From DATFWC01 sp963777755 (GTDB lineage: Bacteria > Pseudomonadota > Alphaproteobacteria > Rhizobiales > Xanthobacteraceae): 64,000 nucleotides of DNA. Positions 51,886 through 60,539 of the stretch are shown in pieces. The notes below the pieces were generated by a model. It was not told where the DNA came from. It made no database searches and saw nothing but the letters and a program-made list of their open reading frames with translations. The position numbers were made by a program, and so were the translations under genes. The stretch spans positions 124,001 through 188,000 of the forward strand of contig CAVZSC010000035.1 in NCBI GenBank assembly GCA_963777755.1. The letters are read 5' to 3'. Numbering within the stretch: the first letter of the stretch is position 1; every line of letters begins with the position of its first letter.

Positions 51886-52819
51886 TCAGCCCACGGCTTG
51901 CGCGCTCGCGACGCCTTCGCCTGGCATCGCCTCGAGCGCGCGCGCGAGGCGCTCGACGAACATCGCGGAGGGCACCGGCAGGTTGCGCCCGCGCAGCTGG
52001 CCGAGCACGAGGTCGGCGCGCGGCACGTCGCGGTCGTCGATCTCGCGGGCGACCAGGCCGAGCTTGTTGCCCTCGGCCAGCGTGCCGATGCGAATCTGGA
52101 ACGAGATCAGCCCGGCATGCATCACCAGGCTGCGCAGGAGCTCGAACGAGTTCGAACTCGGCGGCGATCTGGAAATTCAGCCGGCTGCGCGCCATGACCT
52201 CGTCGAGCAGCTGGCGCCCGCCGATGGTGCGCTCCGGCAGCGCCACGGGATAGCGCGCACAGTCGCGCAACCGCACGGTCTTGCGGCCAGCCAACGGGTG
52301 ATCGTCACGCATCACCGTCACCAGGCGCTGCTGCAGCGTCATCAGCGGGTGGAAACTGGCGAGGAACGGCGGGCGGAACACCAGCACGAGATCGACCTCG
52401 TAGGCGGCAAGCGCCGCCATCGCCTGCACGTGGTCGGCCACCTTGACCTCGAACGAGACCAGTGCGTGCCGCTCGCGGAACGCCGCGATCTCGCGCGGCA
52501 GGAAGTCGACCGCCAGCGCTTGGCTGCAGGCTATGCGCACCGTCCCGCGGCGAAGCCCTTTCAGGTCTTCGATCTGCGACTTCATGCGCTCGACGTCACC
52601 GCTCTGCTCGCGCAGATAATTGACGAAGACCTCCCCCGCCGCGGTGAGCCGGACGCCGCGCGGGCGGCGCTCGAACAGCGGCGCGCCGAGTTCGTCCTCC
52701 AGGTCCATGATGCGGCGGTTCACCGCCGAGGACGTTACGTTGAGCTGCTCGGCCGCCTTGCGGATCGAGCCCGTCCGCGCCACCTCGTCGACGTATCGCA
52801 TGATCCGTAAGTGTTTCAT
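51886..52819 (-). pseudogene. LysR-type regulator, frameshifted
   Basis: N-terminal HTH intact (MKHLRIMRYVDEVARTGSIR, AAEQLNVTSSAVNRRIMDLE, LGAPLFERRPRGVRLTAAGE) and most of the effector domain. At about 52160 an extra base in GAGTTCGAACTCG shifts the frame. Removing it continues as ESNSFELLRSLVMHAGLISF and GTLAEGNKLGLVAREI to a stop at 51886, the normal length of about 310 aa. It is divergent from the ABC-transporter/ring-opening amidohydrolase operon and probably its regulator if functional. Either recent inactivation or assembly error. Confidence 0.8.
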
Positions 52820-52837
52820 ATAACTTGCAAATCCGTC

Positions 52838-52862
52838 GAGTGATGCCGTTTCGACATCACTC
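52838..52862. promoter_or_regulatory. inverted repeat in lysR leader
   Basis: GAGTGATG (52838-52845) and CATCACTC (52855-52862), perfect 8-bp arms with a 9-bp centre, 19 bp upstream of the lysR start within the 175-bp divergent intergenic region. A candidate LysR operator. Confidence 0.5.
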
Positions 52863-52994
52863 TAGCAAGAAATCGTCGGCAGATGGAGTCACTGGCTTCC
52901 TTTATCGTGCACTCGCGGCACGACCATTGCCGAGACGCGGACTGCCGGATCCGCAACCTCGCATGAAACCGCGTGACGCATTGAAGGAGCGCCT

Positions 52995-54035
52995 ATGTCC
53001 TCCCTTGCCAAAACCTGTCTCATCGCACTGGCCGCCGCCGTCGGCATCGGCGGCCTCACCTGCACGGCGCCGCCGGCGCTCGCGCAGACCAAGCTCAAGC
53101 TCGTCCTGAACTGGAAATATCAGGGCCCGCAGGGCTGGTTCTTCCTGGCCCAGGACCGCGGCTATTTCAAAGCCGAGGGACTCGACGTCACCATCGACCA
53201 GGGCAACGGCTCCGGCGCCGGCGTTCCGCTGGTCGCCAACGGCACCTACGACGTCGCCTTCGGCGACGTGAACGCGCTGATCGAGCTCGCCGCGAAACGC
53301 CCCGACGACGCGCCGATCGCCGTCTACGTCATGTACAACCGCCCGCCCTTCACCATCGCGGTGAAGGCGGGAAGCCCGATCAAGGCGCCCAAGGATTTCG
53401 AGGGCCGCACGCTGGGCGGGGCCGCCAACGACGGCGCGCTGAAGCTGTTCCCCGCCTTCTGCAAGATCACCAAGATCGACTGCAGCAAGGTCAACATCAC
53501 CAACATGCAGCCGAACCTGCGCGAGCAGATGCTGATGCAGGGGCAGGTCGACGGCGTATTCGGCTACGTCAACACGATCCGCTTCTCCGCCAAGCTGATC
53601 GGCGTCAACGACGACCAGCTCCGCTACATCAACTACGGCGACTACGGCATGGACCTCTATTCCAACGCCATCATCGTCTCGCGCAAGCTGGTGAAGGACA
53701 ACCCGGCCGCCGTGAAGGGCCTGGTGCGCGCCATCAACAGGGGCCTGATCGACGCGCTGAAGGAGCCCGACGCCGCCGTGGCGGCGGTGGTCAAGCGCGA
53801 GCCGCTGATCAAGGTCCCGGTCGAGCGCGAGCGCTTCGACGCCACGCTGGCCGATGAGATGAACCATCCGGAGATCGCCAGGATCGGGCTCGGCAATGTC
53901 GATCCGGAGCGGCTGAAAGCGTCGATCGACATCCTGGTGGAGGCCAACAATCTGCCGCGCACGCCGACGGTCGCCGAGATCTTCACGCCGGCGTTCCTGC
54001 CGCCGCAGGGCGACCTGCCGAAGAAGCTGTTTTGA
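52995..54035 (+). CDS. NMT1/THI5-like ABC transporter substrate-binding protein
   Basis: 346 aa with a signal peptide. LKLVLNWKYQGPQGWFFLAQ, RGYFKAEGLDVTIDQGNGSG, GTYDVAFGDVNALIELAAKR, DFEGRTLGGAANDGALKLFP and QGQVDGVFGYVNTIRFSAKL follow the NMT1/SsuA fold used for pyrimidine precursors, sulfonates and cyanate-like compounds. GAAGGAG before the ATG. First gene of the operon that includes ATPase and permease at 56382 and 57215. Confidence 0.92.
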   Translation: MSSLAKTCLIALAAAVGIGGLTCTAPPALAQTKLKLVLNWKYQGPQGWFFLAQDRGYFKAEGLDVTIDQGNGSGAGVPLVANGTYDVAFGDVNALIELAAKRPDDAPIAVYVMYNRPPFTIAVKAGSPIKAPKDFEGRTLGGAANDGALKLFPAFCKITKIDCSKVNITNMQPNLREQMLMQGQVDGVFGYVNTIRFSAKLIGVNDDQLRYINYGDYGMDLYSNAIIVSRKLVKDNPAAVKGLVRAINRGLIDALKEPDAAVAAVVKREPLIKVPVERERFDATLADEMNHPEIARIGLGNVDPERLKASIDILVEANNLPRTPTVAEIFTPAFLPPQGDLPKKLF

Positions 54036-54052
54036 ATATCGGGAATCGCATC

Positions 54053-54109
54053 TTGTAGGGGCGACCCTTGTGGTCGCCCAAGGCACCCACAAGGGGTGCC
54101 CCTACAAGG
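54053..54109. repeat. 57-bp imperfect palindrome in operon
   Basis: Left arm starts CTTGTAGGGGCGACCCTTGT, right arm ends ACAAGGGGTGCCCCTACAAG. Nearly all of its length can fold into one hairpin. Located between the binding-protein gene and the SDR gene, where it could act as attenuator or mRNA-stability element for high binding-protein dosage. Confidence 0.75.
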
Positions 54110-54149
54110 CGGGGGCACCCGCCAAACAAGACCGGGAGCAACGCCGACG

Positions 54150-54941
54150 ATGGACTTGGGCTTGCAAGGGCGGATCGCGATGCTCACCGGCCCCGCCAAG
54201 GGGATGGGGGCGGCGATCACCAGGGCGTTCGCGGCGGAAGGCGTGCGGCTCGCGCTGATCGGCCGCGACACGGCGGCGATCGAGCCGGTGGCGGGCGAGG
54301 TCTGCGCGACCGGTGCCGAGGCGATCATCATCCGGTGCGATCTCACCAGCGCGGGGGACTGCGACCAGGCGGCCGCGAAGACCAAGGCCGCCTATGGGCG
54401 CATCGACATCCTGGTGAACGTCGCCGGCGGCTCCGGACCGATCGGCAAGACCGGCGTCGAGACGACGCCGGAAGAGTTCGACGCGATCGTCACCCTCAAC
54501 ATGAACGGCTGCTTCCACACGATGCGCAGCGTGCTGCCGGAGATGATGGCGCAGCGCTACGGCAAGATCGTCAACGTGGGCGGCACCTTCGGAATGCGCG
54601 GCCGTGCCGGGCGCATGGCCTATTCGGCATCGAAATGGGGCCTGCGCGGCATCACCAAGAGCTTCGCCCTGGAGGTCGGCGCCTACAACATCAACGTCAA
54701 CTGCGTCGCGCCCGGCATGGTCGACGGGCCGCGCTTCCGCGAGAAGGTGTGCGCCGACATGGCGCGCCGGCTCGGCATCTCGGTCGAGGAGGCGATGACG
54801 CGCCATGCGGCCGACTACGCGCTGAAACGGGTCTCGACCGACGTCGACGTCGCCAACGCCTGCCTGTTCCTGGCGAGCGACGCGTCGCGCCAGATCACCG
54901 GCGTCGACCTTCCGGTCGACGGGGGCTGGGCCATGCTGTGA
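54150..54941 (+). CDS. short-chain dehydrogenase/reductase
   Basis: 263 aa from the ATG at 54150. Classical SDR: MLTGPAKGMGAAITRAFAAE (TGxxxGxG cofactor loop), DILVNVAGGSGPIG (NAG-type motif), AYSASKWGLRGITKSFALEV (YxxxK) and ITGVDLPVDGGWAM. The usual catalytic Ser is in a region reading NVGGTFGMRG, so the active site is slightly unusual. Oxidises or reduces an alcohol/ketone in the pathway of the imported substrate; which one is unknown. Confidence 0.9.
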   Translation: MDLGLQGRIAMLTGPAKGMGAAITRAFAAEGVRLALIGRDTAAIEPVAGEVCATGAEAIIIRCDLTSAGDCDQAAAKTKAAYGRIDILVNVAGGSGPIGKTGVETTPEEFDAIVTLNMNGCFHTMRSVLPEMMAQRYGKIVNVGGTFGMRGRAGRMAYSASKWGLRGITKSFALEVGAYNINVNCVAPGMVDGPRFREKVCADMARRLGISVEEAMTRHAADYALKRVSTDVDVANACLFLASDASRQITGVDLPVDGGWAML

Positions 54942-54948
54942 GGACGCC

Positions 54949-56382
54949 ATGAGCATCACGGCCGATCTCGTCATCCGCAACGGCAAGGTGGTCACGCCGG
55001 ACAGCATCATCGACGCCGGCGTCGCAGTGAAGGACGGCGCGATCCTCTGTGTCGGCGACGATGCCGCCATGCCGGCGGCGCGCGAGACGCTCGACGCGTC
55101 CGGCCTGCACGTGCTGCCCGGCGCGATCGACGTGCACGTGCATTTTCGCGACCCCGGCTATCCGCACAAGGAGGACTGGGCGAGCGGCACCGCGGCCGCC
55201 GCGTTCGGCGGCGTGACCACCGTGTTCGACATGCCGAACACCATCCCGCCCACCGGCACAGCCGAGGTGCTTGCCGCCAAGCACGCGATCGCCGCCGAGA
55301 AAGCCCATGTGGACTATGGCCTCTACGGGCTCCTCGGCGAGGACACGATCGCCCACGTGCCGGCGCTCCTCGCCGGCGGCGTGATCGGCTTCAAGCTCTA
55401 CATGGGCAACACGTTCGGCAAGATCCCCTCCCCGTCGACCGGCGCCATGCTCGAGGCGTTCGAGGTGGTCGCCGCGAGCGGCAAGCGCATCTCGCTCCAC
55501 GCGGAGACCAACTCCATCATGGAGCGGCGCGAGACGCGGCTGCGCGAGGCCGGCCGCGTCGATCCGCTGGCGCATCTCGCCTCGCGGCCGGCGGTGGTCG
55601 CGGTCGAGGCGGTGAGCCGGGCGGCGATCCTCGCCGAATGGACCGGCGCCCGCATCCACATCCTGCACATCTCCTCGGCCGAGGAGCTCGAGCCCCTGCG
55701 CGCCGCCAAGGCGCGCGGGGTCGACATTACCGGCGAGACCTGCCCGCACTACCTGATGCTGTCGAGCGAGGACTATGCGCGCCTCGCCGGCGTGATCCGC
55801 GTCAATCCGCCCGTGCGCGAGGCGCGCAACCAGGCGCCGCTGTGGGCCGCGCTCGCCGACGGCGCAATCGACATCATCGCCACCGATCACGCCCCGCATG
55901 CGATCGAGGAGAAGACGCGCAACGACATCTGGACCGTCGACTGCGGCTTTCCCGGCGTCGAGCTGCAGATGCCGCTGATGCTCACCGAATGCAACGCCGG
56001 TCGCTTCTCGCTGTGCGACTACGTGCGCTGGAGCGCCGCCAGCCCGGCGAAGATTTTCGGGCTGTTCCCCCGCAAGGGCGTCATCCAACCCGGCGCGGAT
56101 GCCGATCTCGCGCTGATCGACCTGCGCCGCGAATGGACCGTCGACGACGCGCGCCTGCAGTCGTGTGCCCGCATCACACCGTGGCACGGGTGGCGCGTGC
56201 AGGGCCTGCCGGTGCACACGCTGGTGCGCGGCAGCTTCGTGATGCGCGATCGCGCGCTGGTCTCGGGCAGCCGCGGCTGGGGCCGTTCCGTACATGCCAT
56301 CCAGCGCATGCCCGAACCGGCGGTGCGCAATGCCGATCAGACCATCCAGGCGGTCGTCAGCGCCGTCGGGGGGGCCGCCTGA
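54949..56382 (+). CDS. dihydroorotase/allantoinase-family cyclic amidohydrolase
   Basis: 477 aa, GAGGA before the ATG. Metal ligands in IDVHVHFRDPGYPHKEDW, the carboxylated Lys in GVIGFKLYMGNTFG, HILHISSAEEL, TCPHYLMLS, and the catalytic Asp in IIATDHAPHAIEEKTR. Length and GFPGVELQMPLML fit allantoinase/hydantoinase-type enzymes more than biosynthetic PyrC. It opens a cyclic amide ring. Starts 7 bp after the SDR and its stop overlaps the ATPase start. Confidence 0.9.
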   Translation: MSITADLVIRNGKVVTPDSIIDAGVAVKDGAILCVGDDAAMPAARETLDASGLHVLPGAIDVHVHFRDPGYPHKEDWASGTAAAAFGGVTTVFDMPNTIPPTGTAEVLAAKHAIAAEKAHVDYGLYGLLGEDTIAHVPALLAGGVIGFKLYMGNTFGKIPSPSTGAMLEAFEVVAASGKRISLHAETNSIMERRETRLREAGRVDPLAHLASRPAVVAVEAVSRAAILAEWTGARIHILHISSAEELEPLRAAKARGVDITGETCPHYLMLSSEDYARLAGVIRVNPPVREARNQAPLWAALADGAIDIIATDHAPHAIEEKTRNDIWTVDCGFPGVELQMPLMLTECNAGRFSLCDYVRWSAASPAKIFGLFPRKGVIQPGADADLALIDLRREWTVDDARLQSCARITPWHGWRVQGLPVHTLVRGSFVMRDRALVSGSRGWGRSVHAIQRMPEPAVRNADQTIQAVVSAVGGAA

Positions 56383-57218
56383 TGCTCGCGCCGTCGCCGG
56401 AGATCACCGTGGAGGACCCTTTCGTCGCGCTCGAGCGCGTGACCGTGACCTACGGCCAGAGCGCCAGCCGCCAGGTCAAGGCGCTCGACGAGACCGACCT
56501 CAAGCTCGCCAAGGGCGACTTCATCGCCCTGGTCGGCCCCTCCGGCTGCGGCAAGTCGACCATCCTCAAGCTGGTCACGGGCCTCCTCACCGCATCGAGC
56601 GGCTACGTGTTCGTTGCCGGCCGCGAGGTCGGCGCCGAGCCGGTGCGGGTCGGCATGGCGTTCCAGAACCCGACCATGCTCCCCTGGCTCACCCTCCTCG
56701 ACAACGTGATGCTGCCGCTCAAGATCGTGCCGCCGTTCCGCCAGGCGTATCGCGCCAAGCGCCGGACCGAGTATCGCGACCGCGTGCACGCGCTGCTGGC
56801 GCAGGTGGGCCTGGCCGGGTTCAGCGACAAGTACCCGTGGCAGCTCTCCGGGGGCATGCTGCAGCGCGCCTCGCTGTGCCGCGCGCTGGTACACGAGCCG
56901 CAGCTGCTCATGCTCGACGAGCCGTTCGGCGCGCTCGACCAGTTCACCCGCGAGGAGCTGTGGTCGGTCATGCAGGACCTGTGGATCAGCCGCCGCCCGA
57001 CCGTGCTCCTGGTCACCCACGACCTGAAGGAAGCCGCCTACCTCGCCAACCGCATCTGCGTCATGCAGGCGCGGCCGGGCCGCATCATCGACGACCGCGC
57101 GGTGCCGTTCGCGCGGCCGCGCACCATCCAGATGACCTACCAGCCCGACTTCGTCGCGCTCACCCAGCGCCTGCGCGAGCTGATCGTCGTGGCGAGCCCG
57201 GCCCGGGAGGCCTCATGA
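56382..57218 (+). CDS. ABC transporter ATP-binding protein (SsuB/TauB family)
   Basis: 278 aa. Start overlaps the previous stop (TGATG). Walker A ALVGPSGCGKSTILKLV, Q-loop MAFQNPTMLPWLTLLDNV, signature QLSGGMLQRASLCRALV, Walker B LLMLDEPFGALD, switch LLVTHDLKEAAY. Energises the NMT1-type importer with the next gene. Confidence 0.95.
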   Translation: MLAPSPEITVEDPFVALERVTVTYGQSASRQVKALDETDLKLAKGDFIALVGPSGCGKSTILKLVTGLLTASSGYVFVAGREVGAEPVRVGMAFQNPTMLPWLTLLDNVMLPLKIVPPFRQAYRAKRRTEYRDRVHALLAQVGLAGFSDKYPWQLSGGMLQRASLCRALVHEPQLLMLDEPFGALDQFTREELWSVMQDLWISRRPTVLLVTHDLKEAAYLANRICVMQARPGRIIDDRAVPFARPRTIQMTYQPDFVALTQRLRELIVVASPAREAS

Positions 57219-57988
57219 ACCCGCAACTGCGCCGCCGGCTCGCCTCCGCCGCGCTCATCATCGGCTTCTTCGTCGCCTGGGAGGTCCTGTGCCTCATGTT
57301 CGGCGTGAAGGACCTGGTGCTGCCGCGACCGACGCAGATCGTCACGACCCTGGTCGAGCGCATTCCCGCCATCTGGCCGCATGCGGCGCAGACGCTCTAC
57401 ACCACGCTGGTCGGCTTCGGGCTCGGCATCTTCTGGGGCGTCCTCATCGGCGTGCTGATCGGCTCGTCGCGCCTCGCCTATGATGTCGCCTATCCGCTGC
57501 TGGTCGGCTTCTCCAGCATCCCGAAGGTCGCCGTGGTGCCGATCTTCGTGCTGTGGTTCGGCGCGGGCACCGTCCCGGCGGTGCTCACTGCCATGATCCT
57601 GTGCATCTTTCCCATCGTCGTGAATGTCGCCACCGGTCTCGCCACCACCGAGCCCGAGCTCGAGGACGTCATGCGCGCGCTCAAGGCGAGCAAGCTCGAC
57701 ATCCTGGTCAACGTCGGGCTGCCGCGCGCCATGCCGTATTTCTTCGCCTCGCTGAAGGTCGCCATCACCCAGGCCTTCGTCGGCACCGTGATCGCCGAGA
57801 CGGTCGCCTCCAATCGCGGCATCGGCAACCTGATGATGATCGCGAGCTCGAATTTCGACGTGCCGCTGGTGTTCGCCGGCCTCCTCATCCTCGCGGCGCT
57901 CGGCGTCATCCTCTACCTGGTGTTCTCGTTCATCGAGTCGCGGGTGACCGGGTGGACGCGCCGCCAGGACGAATTCGCGGTCGGGTGA
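57215..57988 (+). CDS. ABC transporter permease (SsuC/TauC family)
   Basis: 257 aa, ATGA overlap with the ATPase. Six predicted helices: LIIGFFVAWEVLCLMFG, the LPRPTQIVTTLVERIP periplasmic segment, TLYTTLVGFGLGIFWGVLIG, KVAVVPIFVLWFG, the EAA loop RALKASKLDILVNVGLPRAM, and GTVIAETVASNRGIGNLMMI. Standard partner of NMT1/SsuA-type binding proteins. Confidence 0.95.
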   Translation: MNPQLRRRLASAALIIGFFVAWEVLCLMFGVKDLVLPRPTQIVTTLVERIPAIWPHAAQTLYTTLVGFGLGIFWGVLIGVLIGSSRLAYDVAYPLLVGFSSIPKVAVVPIFVLWFGAGTVPAVLTAMILCIFPIVVNVATGLATTEPELEDVMRALKASKLDILVNVGLPRAMPYFFASLKVAITQAFVGTVIAETVASNRGIGNLMMIASSNFDVPLVFAGLLILAALGVILYLVFSFIESRVTGWTRRQDEFAVG

Positions 57989-57997
57989 TCGTTCGTC

Positions 57998-59098
57998 ATG
58001 CCGCTCGAAGCGCGCGTCCACCGCATTTCCGCCGCCGGCCCGGACGACGTGGGCGGCATCGAGGCCGCGATCGTCTCCGGCCGCCTCGACCCCGACGGCA
58101 TCGTCGGCATCTTCGGCAAGACCGAGGGCAACGGCTGCGTCAACGATTTTTCCCGCGGCTTTGCGACCCAGTCGCTGTCCCTGATGCTGCGCCGGCACAT
58201 GCCGGCCGACGCCGCCGACGCCGTCTGCCTGGTGATGTCGGGCGGCACCGAAGGCGCGATGGCTCCCCATTGGGTCGTGTTCGCCCGACAGGAGGGAAAC
58301 GGCGGCGCCGGCCCGGCGCTGGCGATCGGTCGCGCGCATACGGCTCCGCTTCCGCCCGAGCAGCTCGGCCGCCTGGGGCAGGTGCACATGGTCGCCGCCG
58401 GCGTGCAGGCGGCGCTCGCCGATGCGCGGATCGACAATCCCGGCGATGTCCATTTCGTGCAGGTGAAGTGCCCACTCCTGACCTTGCAGCGGGTGATGCA
58501 GGCCGAGGGGCGCGGCGCCAACGTCGCGACCCGCGATACGCTCAAGTCCATGGGCCTGTCGCGCGCGGCGAGCGCGCTCGGCGTCGCGCTCGCGCTCGGC
58601 GAAGTCGATGCAGCGACCCTCGACGACGAGGCGATCGGCACGCGGCTCGACCTGTGGTCGGGACGCGCCAGCTGCTCGTCCGGCATCGAGCTTCTCGGCC
58701 ACGAGATCATCGTGCTCGGCATGTCCGGCGCCTGGGCCGGCCGGCTCGCGATCGATCACGCGGTGATGCGCGATGCGCTCGACCTCGCGCCGGTCGGCGC
58801 CGCGCTTAAGCGCCTCGGGTTTGTGGCAGCGGGCCAACTCTCCGCCGCGCAGCAACAGCAGTTGATCGCCGTGCTCGCCAAGGCCGAGGCGAGCCACGAC
58901 GGCCGGCTGCGGGGCCATCGTCACACGATGCTGGACGACTCCGACATCTCGGCGACGCGTCATGCCCGCGCCTTCGTGTGCGGCGCGCTCGCCGGCCTGA
59001 TCGGCCACGCAGAGATCTACGTCTCCGGCGGCGCCGAGCACCAGGGCCCCGACGGCGGCGGCCCAGTGGCGGTGATTGCCGAGCGGCAGAACGCCTGA
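57998..59098 (+). CDS. ring-opening amidohydrolase (cyanuric acid amidohydrolase/barbiturase family)
   Basis: 366 aa. Shows the three internal repeats of the AtzD/barbiturase toblerone fold: GIFGKTEGNGCVNDFSRGFA, VMSGGTEGAMAPHWVVFAR (repeat 1); VQVKCPLLTLQRV, RASCSSGIELLGHEIIVLGM (repeat 2); LAKAEASHDGRLRGHRHTML with DDSDISATRHAR, and YVSGGAEHQGPDGGGPVAVI (repeat 3). The Ser-Lys dyads are all present. Members hydrolyse cyanuric acid to carboxybiuret or barbiturate to ureidomalonate. Which one cannot be decided. Last gene of the operon. Confidence 0.92.
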   Translation: MPLEARVHRISAAGPDDVGGIEAAIVSGRLDPDGIVGIFGKTEGNGCVNDFSRGFATQSLSLMLRRHMPADAADAVCLVMSGGTEGAMAPHWVVFARQEGNGGAGPALAIGRAHTAPLPPEQLGRLGQVHMVAAGVQAALADARIDNPGDVHFVQVKCPLLTLQRVMQAEGRGANVATRDTLKSMGLSRAASALGVALALGEVDAATLDDEAIGTRLDLWSGRASCSSGIELLGHEIIVLGMSGAWAGRLAIDHAVMRDALDLAPVGAALKRLGFVAAGQLSAAQQQQLIAVLAKAEASHDGRLRGHRHTMLDDSDISATRHARAFVCGALAGLIGHAEIYVSGGAEHQGPDGGGPVAVIAERQNA

Positions 59099-59326
59099 AG
59101 CATGCTGCACTGCCTCTCCACGGTAATCCTGAGGCGCGAAGCGCCCAAAGGGCGCGAGCCTCGAAGGGCTGAGGCGCTCGGCGCGTTCCCCTGCATAAAC
59201 TCGACATCAGCACTGCACGCGCAGAGCCTCGAAGGATGTACGGCCCCCGGCCGTCGGCCTTCGAGGCGCTCCCCTCGAAGAGAGGGGAGCGCACCTCAGG
59301 CTGACGGTCGAGAGGCCTAGACGTCA
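59099..59326. repeat. cluster of palindromic intergenic repeats
   Basis: Two inverted repeats: 59126-59168 (ATCCTGAGGCGCGAAGCGCC against GGGCGCGAGCCTCGAAGG) and 59225-59310 (GCCTCGAAGGATGTACGG, then GAGGCGCTCCCCTCGAAG with an inner CTCCCCTC/GAGGGGAG hairpin). Same family as the copies near 5.1, 14.2, 25.2 and 60.5 kb. Confidence 0.65.
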
Positions 59327-59365
59327 GAATTCAGAACGTTTCAGGACGGGCTTAAGGACAGCCTC
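59327..59365. promoter_or_regulatory. array-head element, copy f
   Basis: AGAATTCAGAACGTTTCAGG then ACGGGCTTAAGGACAGCCTC, followed by TTTGCTACGCTGG. It is 50 bp upstream of array gene 15, far from the main array, and therefore a useful independent copy. Confidence 0.55.
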
Positions 59366-59407
59366 CCGCCCCCTTTGCTACGCTGGCGGCGCATCCGGAG
59401 ACGAGCC

Positions 59408-60427
59408 ATGCGGGGGCCTGAGCTCAGCACGCTTCTCGGTGCCGCGCCTCCTCGCGTGACGCGCCGCGCTTTCGTGACGCTTCTCGGCGGCGCCGCAGTT
59501 TGGCCGCTCCCGGCGCTGGCGCAGCAGAGCGCGTTGCCAGTGATCGGATTCCTCGGGGTCACAGCGCCTGACACGGTTGCGGACCGCCTGCGCGCATTCC
59601 GCCAGGGCCTGAAGGAGATCGGCTATCTCGACGGCGAGAACGTGGCGACCGCATATCGCTGGACCGAGGAGCCTGGCCGTTTGCCGGAGCTGGCGGTCGA
59701 ATTCGTTCGCCAGCGCGTCGCCGTGATCGTCACGGTTGCGGGCGCGACGTTGGCGGCCAAAGCGGCGACCACGACAATTCCCATCGTCTTCATCGCCACT
59801 GAAGACCCGGTCAGGCTGGGTCTTGTCGCGAGCCTCGCGCGGCCGGGCGGCAACCTGACGGGCGTCAACATGTTCAGTGCGGAGGTCGTGGCCAAGCGGC
59901 TGGAACTCCTGCGAGAACTGGTGCCTGCATCCACGCGTGTCGCCTTGCTCGTCAACCCGGCTGGACCCACGGCTGAGACGACGGTGGGAGACATAGAGAC
60001 GGCCGCCCGCGCCATGGGACTGAACGTCCAGGTTCTCAACGCCAGCACCAGCCGCGAGATCGATGCGGCATTCGCGACTGTTGCGCGCGCGCGGAGCGAG
60101 GCGCTGTTCGTCGGCGGCGATCCCTTCTTCAGCAGCCGGCGGGTGCAACTCGCCAACTTGGCCGCGCGTCATCTGGTTCCCATGACAACGGCCACACGCG
60201 AGATTGCCGACGTCGGCGGGCTGATGAGCTACGGAACCAACATTGCGGACGCGTGGCGTCAAGTCGGCGTCTATGTCGGCCGTATCCTCAAGGGCGTCAG
60301 GCCGGCGGACCTGCCGGTGATGCAGTCGAGCAAGTTCGAGCTGGTGATCAATGCGCAGACCGCGAGGATGCTCGGCCTCGAAGTGCCGCCTTCGCTGCTC
60401 GCCCGCGCCGACGAGGTGATCGAATGA
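59408..60427 (+). CDS. gene 15: dispersed ABC_sub_bind binding protein
   Basis: 339 aa from the ATG at 59408, preceded by CCGGAGACGAGCC; a GTG at 59456 would give the usual TRRAFVTLLGG start and 323 aa. PVIGFLGVTAPDTVADRLRA, IGYLDGENVATAYRWTEEPG, LARPGGNLTGVNMFSAEVVA, GGLMSYGTNIADAWRQVGVY and INAQTARMLGLEVPPSLLAR, ending RADEVIE. Closest in the window to gene 9. The TGA still overlaps an ATG (GAATGA), but only a short non-homologous frame follows. Confidence 0.9.
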   Translation: MRGPELSTLLGAAPPRVTRRAFVTLLGGAAVWPLPALAQQSALPVIGFLGVTAPDTVADRLRAFRQGLKEIGYLDGENVATAYRWTEEPGRLPELAVEFVRQRVAVIVTVAGATLAAKAATTTIPIVFIATEDPVRLGLVASLARPGGNLTGVNMFSAEVVAKRLELLRELVPASTRVALLVNPAGPTAETTVGDIETAARAMGLNVQVLNASTSREIDAAFATVARARSEALFVGGDPFFSSRRVQLANLAARHLVPMTTATREIADVGGLMSYGTNIADAWRQVGVYVGRILKGVRPADLPVMQSSKFELVINAQTARMLGLEVPPSLLARADEVIE

Positions 60428-60465
60428 GTAGTGTCGAGGGCGAGGCCGCCGCTGCGCATGGGGCC

Positions 60466-60518
60466 GCCTCGTCCCTCGAGACGCGTCCGCAACTGCGGAC
60501 GCTCCTCGGGATGAGGGC
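60466..60518. repeat. palindromic intergenic repeat (CTCCTCGGGATGA type)
   Basis: CGTCCCTCGAGACGCGTCCG, then CGGACGCTCCTCGGGATGAG; an inner TCCGCAACTGCGGA hairpin. Lies between gene 15 and the convergent spoVR gene. Confidence 0.55.
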
Positions 60519-60539
60519 GGAAGCGAGCGCCGAGCCTAG

